A stretch of 64,000 bases of DNA. It comes from Ilumatobacter coccineus YM16-304 (GTDB lineage Bacteria; Actinomycetota; Acidimicrobiia; Acidimicrobiales; Ilumatobacteraceae). The position numbers were made by a program, and so were the translations under genes. Below the pieces are notes generated by a model. It was not told the origin of the DNA. It saw only the letters and a list, made by a program, of their open reading frames with translations, and ran no database searches. Positions 61,200-64,000 of the stretch are shown piece by piece. The stretch covers positions 3,782,001 to 3,846,000 of the forward strand of contig NC_020520.1 in NCBI RefSeq assembly GCF_000348785.1. The letters run 5' to 3'. How positions within the stretch are numbered: the first letter of the stretch is position 1; each line of letters opens with the position of its first letter.

Positions 61200-61337
61200 C
61201 AGCCCAGTCTGACCGATTCACGATGGCGGAACAGGTGTGCCTGCACCACCTTCGTCCCCGTCGAGGCTCCATGCCGCCATCTCGACCTGCGCCGCCCGAC
61301 TCGCGGCGCCGGCCGGTCCGGCGTGCGCCGCTCGGCG

Positions 61338-63002
61338 CTACGACTTCTTCGAGCTCTTCTTCTTCACCGTCTTCTTGGCCGCGGTCTTCTTCGTCGCGGC
61401 TTTCTTGGTCGCGGTTTTCTTGGTCGCGGTTTTCTTCGTGGCGGCCTTCTTCGCCTGCGAGCGTGGCGGTACGGCGGCCACGCCATCGCCGCCCTGTCGC
61501 ATCGTCGGCGGGAGCGGCTCCTCTGCCCAGTCGGCACCGGTCGCCTCGAAGAGTCGATGGATCTCTTCGATGTGCAGATCGACGAGATCCCAGAGATCGG
61601 GGACGAGCTCGCGGTCGGAGATCAACCCGAAGTCCATCCGGTCCTCGTAGCTGTGGACGGTGATGTTGAGCCCCACGCCGTCGGAGATCGTCGACACCGG
61701 GATGTAGGCGTCGAGCTTCGCGCCGGCGAAATAGAGCGCCTGACGCGGTCCCGGCACGTTCGAGATCACGACGTTGATCGGCGTGTTGATGCGATCGGCG
61801 AACTTGAGCCGCTGCATGAGCCGCGCGGCCGACGCAGCGATCACCGGCGACGTGTACGTGGTCGCCTCGGCGAGCGCTTCGGCCGGAACGAGTTCGAACT
61901 GACGCTTCGCCGTCTGCATCGCGTCACGACAGAGCCCGACTCGTTCGAGCGGGTCGGCGCAGTTGGTCGGCAGTTCGGCCACGATCGCCGACACCCGGTT
62001 GGTCCACGGATCCTCTTCCTTGCCGGTTCGGATCGACACCGGCACCATCGCCCGCAGTGGATCGTCGGGCAACGCCTCGTGTCGAATGAGGTACTCGCGA
62101 AGTGCGCCGGCGCAGATGGCCATGACGACGTCGTTGAGCGTGCCACCGGTCGCCTCCTTCAACCGCTTCAGGTTCGACAGCTGCATCGAACGCATGGCGA
62201 AGCGGCGGTGCGGCGTGACCGTGTGATTCCACGGCGTCGGCGGCGCGGGCGTGAGCGGAATCATCACCGACGAACCATCGGTCTCGGTGGCGTGCGACGG
62301 GTCGTTGCGTTTCGAGATCGCGCCGAGCTGCTTGCGCGCGGTCGTGACGGCCCCGCTCACACTCGACACGCCCGCGGCATCGGCGACGTCTCGCACCATG
62401 CTCAGCCCGAGCCGTACCCCGCGGAGCGGGTTGAGCGCCAGGTTGCGAGCGGCGCGTTGCAGCATCTCGGCCCGGCTCGGCGGCTCCTCGCCGACCCACG
62501 GCTGGTGCTCGTAGCCGTACACCTCGTCGGGCGAGTCCTCGGTGAACATCTTCAGCATGATCACGCCAGAGGCGCCGTCGATCGTGGCGTGGTGCGTCTT
62601 CTGCAGCAGCGCCCACCGACCGTCGGCGAGGCCCTCGATGACGTACGCCTCCCACAGCGGCCGACTGCGATCCATCTTGCGCCCGACGATTCGCGCCACC
62701 TGCTCGGCGAGTTGATCGGTGGCGCCCGGTGGGGCGAGGCCGAGGTGACGCACGTGGAAGTCGATGTCGAAGTCCGCGTCCTCGATCCAGTACGGCCGAT
62801 CGAGTTCGAACGGGACCTCGACCAGCTTGCGACGCAGCGGCTCGAGGTGATCGACCATGATGCTCAGCCGTTTGCGAACTTCGGTGAAGGGGTCGAAGTC
62901 GTCGGACGGTCTTTCGTAGATACTCAGGCCGTTCACATGGCCATACGTGGTGGGCGTCTCCATCACGAGAAAGCTGACATCCAGTCCGGTGAGCTGCTTC
63001 AT
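61338..63002 (-). CDS. Wax ester synthase/diacylglycerol acyltransferase with lysine-rich tail
   Basis: The 554-aa WS/DGAT enzyme esterifies acyl-CoA with diacylglycerol or a fatty alcohol to make storage lipid. It begins MKQLTGLDVSFLVMETPTTY, has the catalytic HHATIDGASG (HHxxxDG, about residue 136), and the C-terminal family segments NVVISNVPGPRQALYFAGA and DGVGLNITVHSYEDRMDFG. The ATG at 63002 follows GAGGGGG by 5 nt. The last 38 residues are unusual: SQAKKAATKKTATKKTATKK and onward, a repeated Lys-Lys-Thr/Ala motif like the tails of histone-like proteins. Without the tail the length (about 515) is still slightly above the common 450-480. The function as a triacylglycerol/wax synthase is confident; the tail role is unknown. 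Confidence 0.93.
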   Translation of the reverse strand: MKQLTGLDVSFLVMETPTTYGHVNGLSIYERPSDDFDPFTEVRKRLSIMVDHLEPLRRKLVEVPFELDRPYWIEDADFDIDFHVRHLGLAPPGATDQLAEQVARIVGRKMDRSRPLWEAYVIEGLADGRWALLQKTHHATIDGASGVIMLKMFTEDSPDEVYGYEHQPWVGEEPPSRAEMLQRAARNLALNPLRGVRLGLSMVRDVADAAGVSSVSGAVTTARKQLGAISKRNDPSHATETDGSSVMIPLTPAPPTPWNHTVTPHRRFAMRSMQLSNLKRLKEATGGTLNDVVMAICAGALREYLIRHEALPDDPLRAMVPVSIRTGKEEDPWTNRVSAIVAELPTNCADPLERVGLCRDAMQTAKRQFELVPAEALAEATTYTSPVIAASAARLMQRLKFADRINTPINVVISNVPGPRQALYFAGAKLDAYIPVSTISDGVGLNITVHSYEDRMDFGLISDRELVPDLWDLVDLHIEEIHRLFEATGADWAEEPLPPTMRQGGDGVAAVPPRSQAKKAATKKTATKKTATKKAATKKTAAKKTVKKKSSKKS

Positions 63003-63113
63003 GATCCCCCTCTTGTCGATCGCACCGATCCACCTCGGCACGTCTGCATCATGCACCATCCACGAGGTGCCGCGCGCCAGAACCCGAGCAGCGGCTGCTC
63101 GACGGTCCGCGGA

Positions 63114-63119
63114 TACGGT
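63114..63119 (+). promoter_or_regulatory. -10 element of a probable leaderless promoter (MFS, GTG start)
   Basis: TACGGT ends 7 nt before the GTG at 63127, consistent with a leaderless GTG-start transcript. Confidence 0.45.
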
Positions 63120-63126
63120 CCGACGT

Positions 63127-64000
63127 GTGGCACCCGACGAACGAGTGAGCCGAGTGCTTCGCCGGCTCGTGTTGCCCGTCTACCTCCCGATCGTCGCCGG
63201 CACGTTCGGACTGGCGCTGCTCGTCCCGGTGCTTCCGCTGTATCTCACCGAGGTCGGCCTGTCGCTGCGGATGACGTCGGTGGTCCTGTCCGGCGTCGGC
63301 ATCGGCGCCACGATCGGCGGGTTGCCCGCCGGTGCGCTCATCGCGCGGTTCGGTGAACGGCGTGTGATGTTCGCGGCCATCGCCGCCGTGGCGATCACCT
63401 CCGCGGTACTCGGTCTCACCGAGGCGTCGATCGCACTCGTCGCGATGCGTCTCGGTACGGGCGCGGCGAACATCGCGCTGCGCCTCTCGCGGCAGACGTA
63501 CATCACCCGACGTGTCGCAAGGACCGTGCGCGGGCGGGCGATGTCGACCATCGGCGGCTCGTTCCGCATGTCGTTGTTCGTGGGTCCGCTGCTCGGCGGG
63601 GTGCTCGCCGACACGCTCGGGTTCGAGGCGACGTTCGCCATCGCCGGGGCGGTCACGGCGCTCGGCATGATCCCGCCGCTGCTGCAACCGGCTGCCGAGC
63701 GCGACGATGTGCTCGACGCCGAGGACGGATCGCCGGTCGACCCGATCGGGCTCTTCGAGTCCATCCGCGTGCACCGCCGCGTGCTGGCGCTGGTGGCATT
63801 CGTTCCGATGCTCACCATGGCAGTGCGCGAGGGTCGCTACGTCGTGGTGCCGCTGATCGGCGATGACCTCGGCCTGTCGCCGACAGCGGTCGGCGCGCTC
63901 GTCACGGTCGGCACGGCGGCCGACCTCGTGCTCTTTCCGGTGGCGGGCTACGTGCTCGACCGGTTCGGCCGGCTCGCTGCGATGGTGCCCTCGTTCGGTC
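63127..64000 (+). CDS. Major facilitator superfamily transporter (3' end beyond window)
   Basis: The first 291 codons of a 12-helix MFS protein are present; the gene runs past base 64000. From the GTG start the protein reads VAPDERVSRVLRRLVLPVYL, then hydrophobic helices. The helix 2-3 loop has the motif A variant GALIARFGERRVMFAAIAAV, and FVGPLLGGVLADTLGF occurs in helix 5. A second charged loop (VLDRFGRLAAMVPSFG) occurs at the window end. The substrate is unknown. It is divergent from the WS/DGAT gene. The start was chosen because GTG 63127 lies 7 nt after TACGGT and keeps the frame open; an upstream GTG at 63125 is out of frame. Confidence 0.85.
   Translation, partial: MAPDERVSRVLRRLVLPVYLPIVAGTFGLALLVPVLPLYLTEVGLSLRMTSVVLSGVGIGATIGGLPAGALIARFGERRVMFAAIAAVAITSAVLGLTEASIALVAMRLGTGAANIALRLSRQTYITRRVARTVRGRAMSTIGGSFRMSLFVGPLLGGVLADTLGFEATFAIAGAVTALGMIPPLLQPAAERDDVLDAEDGSPVDPIGLFESIRVHRRVLALVAFVPMLTMAVREGRYVVVPLIGDDLGLSPTAVGALVTVGTAADLVLFPVAGYVLDRFGRLAAMVPSFG

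Noticed and set aside
57609-63356. A 1,915-codon plus-strand frame opposite the beta-helix protein and WS/DGAT genes
   Set aside because: It spans two unrelated minus-strand genes and the start of the MFS gene, has low-complexity Arg/Asp/Val composition and no recognisable domain.
1-64000. tRNA, rRNA, insertion sequence, integrase or prophage genes
   Set aside because: Reading both strands I found no cloverleaf with a GTTCRAATC-type T loop, no rRNA core sequence and no transposase or integrase motif.

Overview
The window is about 64 kb of very GC-rich DNA with long open frames on both strands, abundant GTG starts, many apparently leaderless starts, F420/LLM-type and acyl-CoA enzymes, a WS/DGAT acyltransferase, Lgt and Eis-like proteins. 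This fits a chromosomal segment of a high-GC actinobacterium. The combination with huge SdrD-B surface proteins suggests an Acidimicrobiia lineage such as Ilumatobacter, but that taxonomic guess is inference only. I see no rRNA, tRNA, IS element, prophage or CRISPR array.

Layout. 1-2330: start of gatB, then gatA and gatC on the minus strand (tRNA-dependent amidotransferase). 2413-4368: a SalK/SCO6745-like protein and a citrate-synthase-fold protein fused to a helix-turn-helix domain, with twin palindromes upstream. 4631-13014: a long minus-strand run of ferredoxin, esterase, lgt, GH36 alpha-galactosidase, membrane patatin and Eis-like acetyltransferase. 13387-19884: TPR/HD-GYP phosphodiesterase, M48 protease, YbaK deacylase, hotdog thioesterase, a MerR regulator with a recognisable operator, a VOC protein and an MFS transporter. 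19899-23347: an OB-fold/thiolase pair, an SDR and a glyoxalase-like protein. 23402-26103: an ECF sigma factor with a membrane-anchored extracytoplasmic partner. 26170-41679: one giant gene (5,169 aa) for a secreted, cell-wall-type protein with about 38 SdrD-B-like repeats, divergent from a TetR regulator. 42532-55292: alpha/beta hydrolase, two acyl-CoA dehydrogenases, PAS-GGDEF-EAL protein, threonine deaminase, LLM oxidoreductase, M14 carboxypeptidase and amidohydrolase. 55365-63002: a second large surface protein (1,944 aa, beta-helix) and a WS/DGAT with a lysine-rich tail. 63127-end: a truncated MFS gene.

How it fits together. About one third of the window encodes two surface proteins, next to an ECF sigma/membrane-sensor pair, a TetR regulator, lgt and c-di-GMP enzymes, so cell-surface construction and signalling is one theme. 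Lipid and acyl-CoA metabolism (two ACADs, thiolase with OB partner, thioesterase, WS/DGAT, patatin, esterases) is the other.

The intergenic DNA is unusually patterned. There are three loci of a tandem-repeat family sharing a TGCCCAGGC core (36-bp period at two of them), a 60-bp hairpin array, a structured element shared by two loci (one copy abutting a thiolase ribosome binding site), and near-perfect 37-39 bp palindromes at gene ends. These, the HTH-citrate synthase with its putative operator, the MerR promoter and the giant surface protein are the points most worth follow-up.
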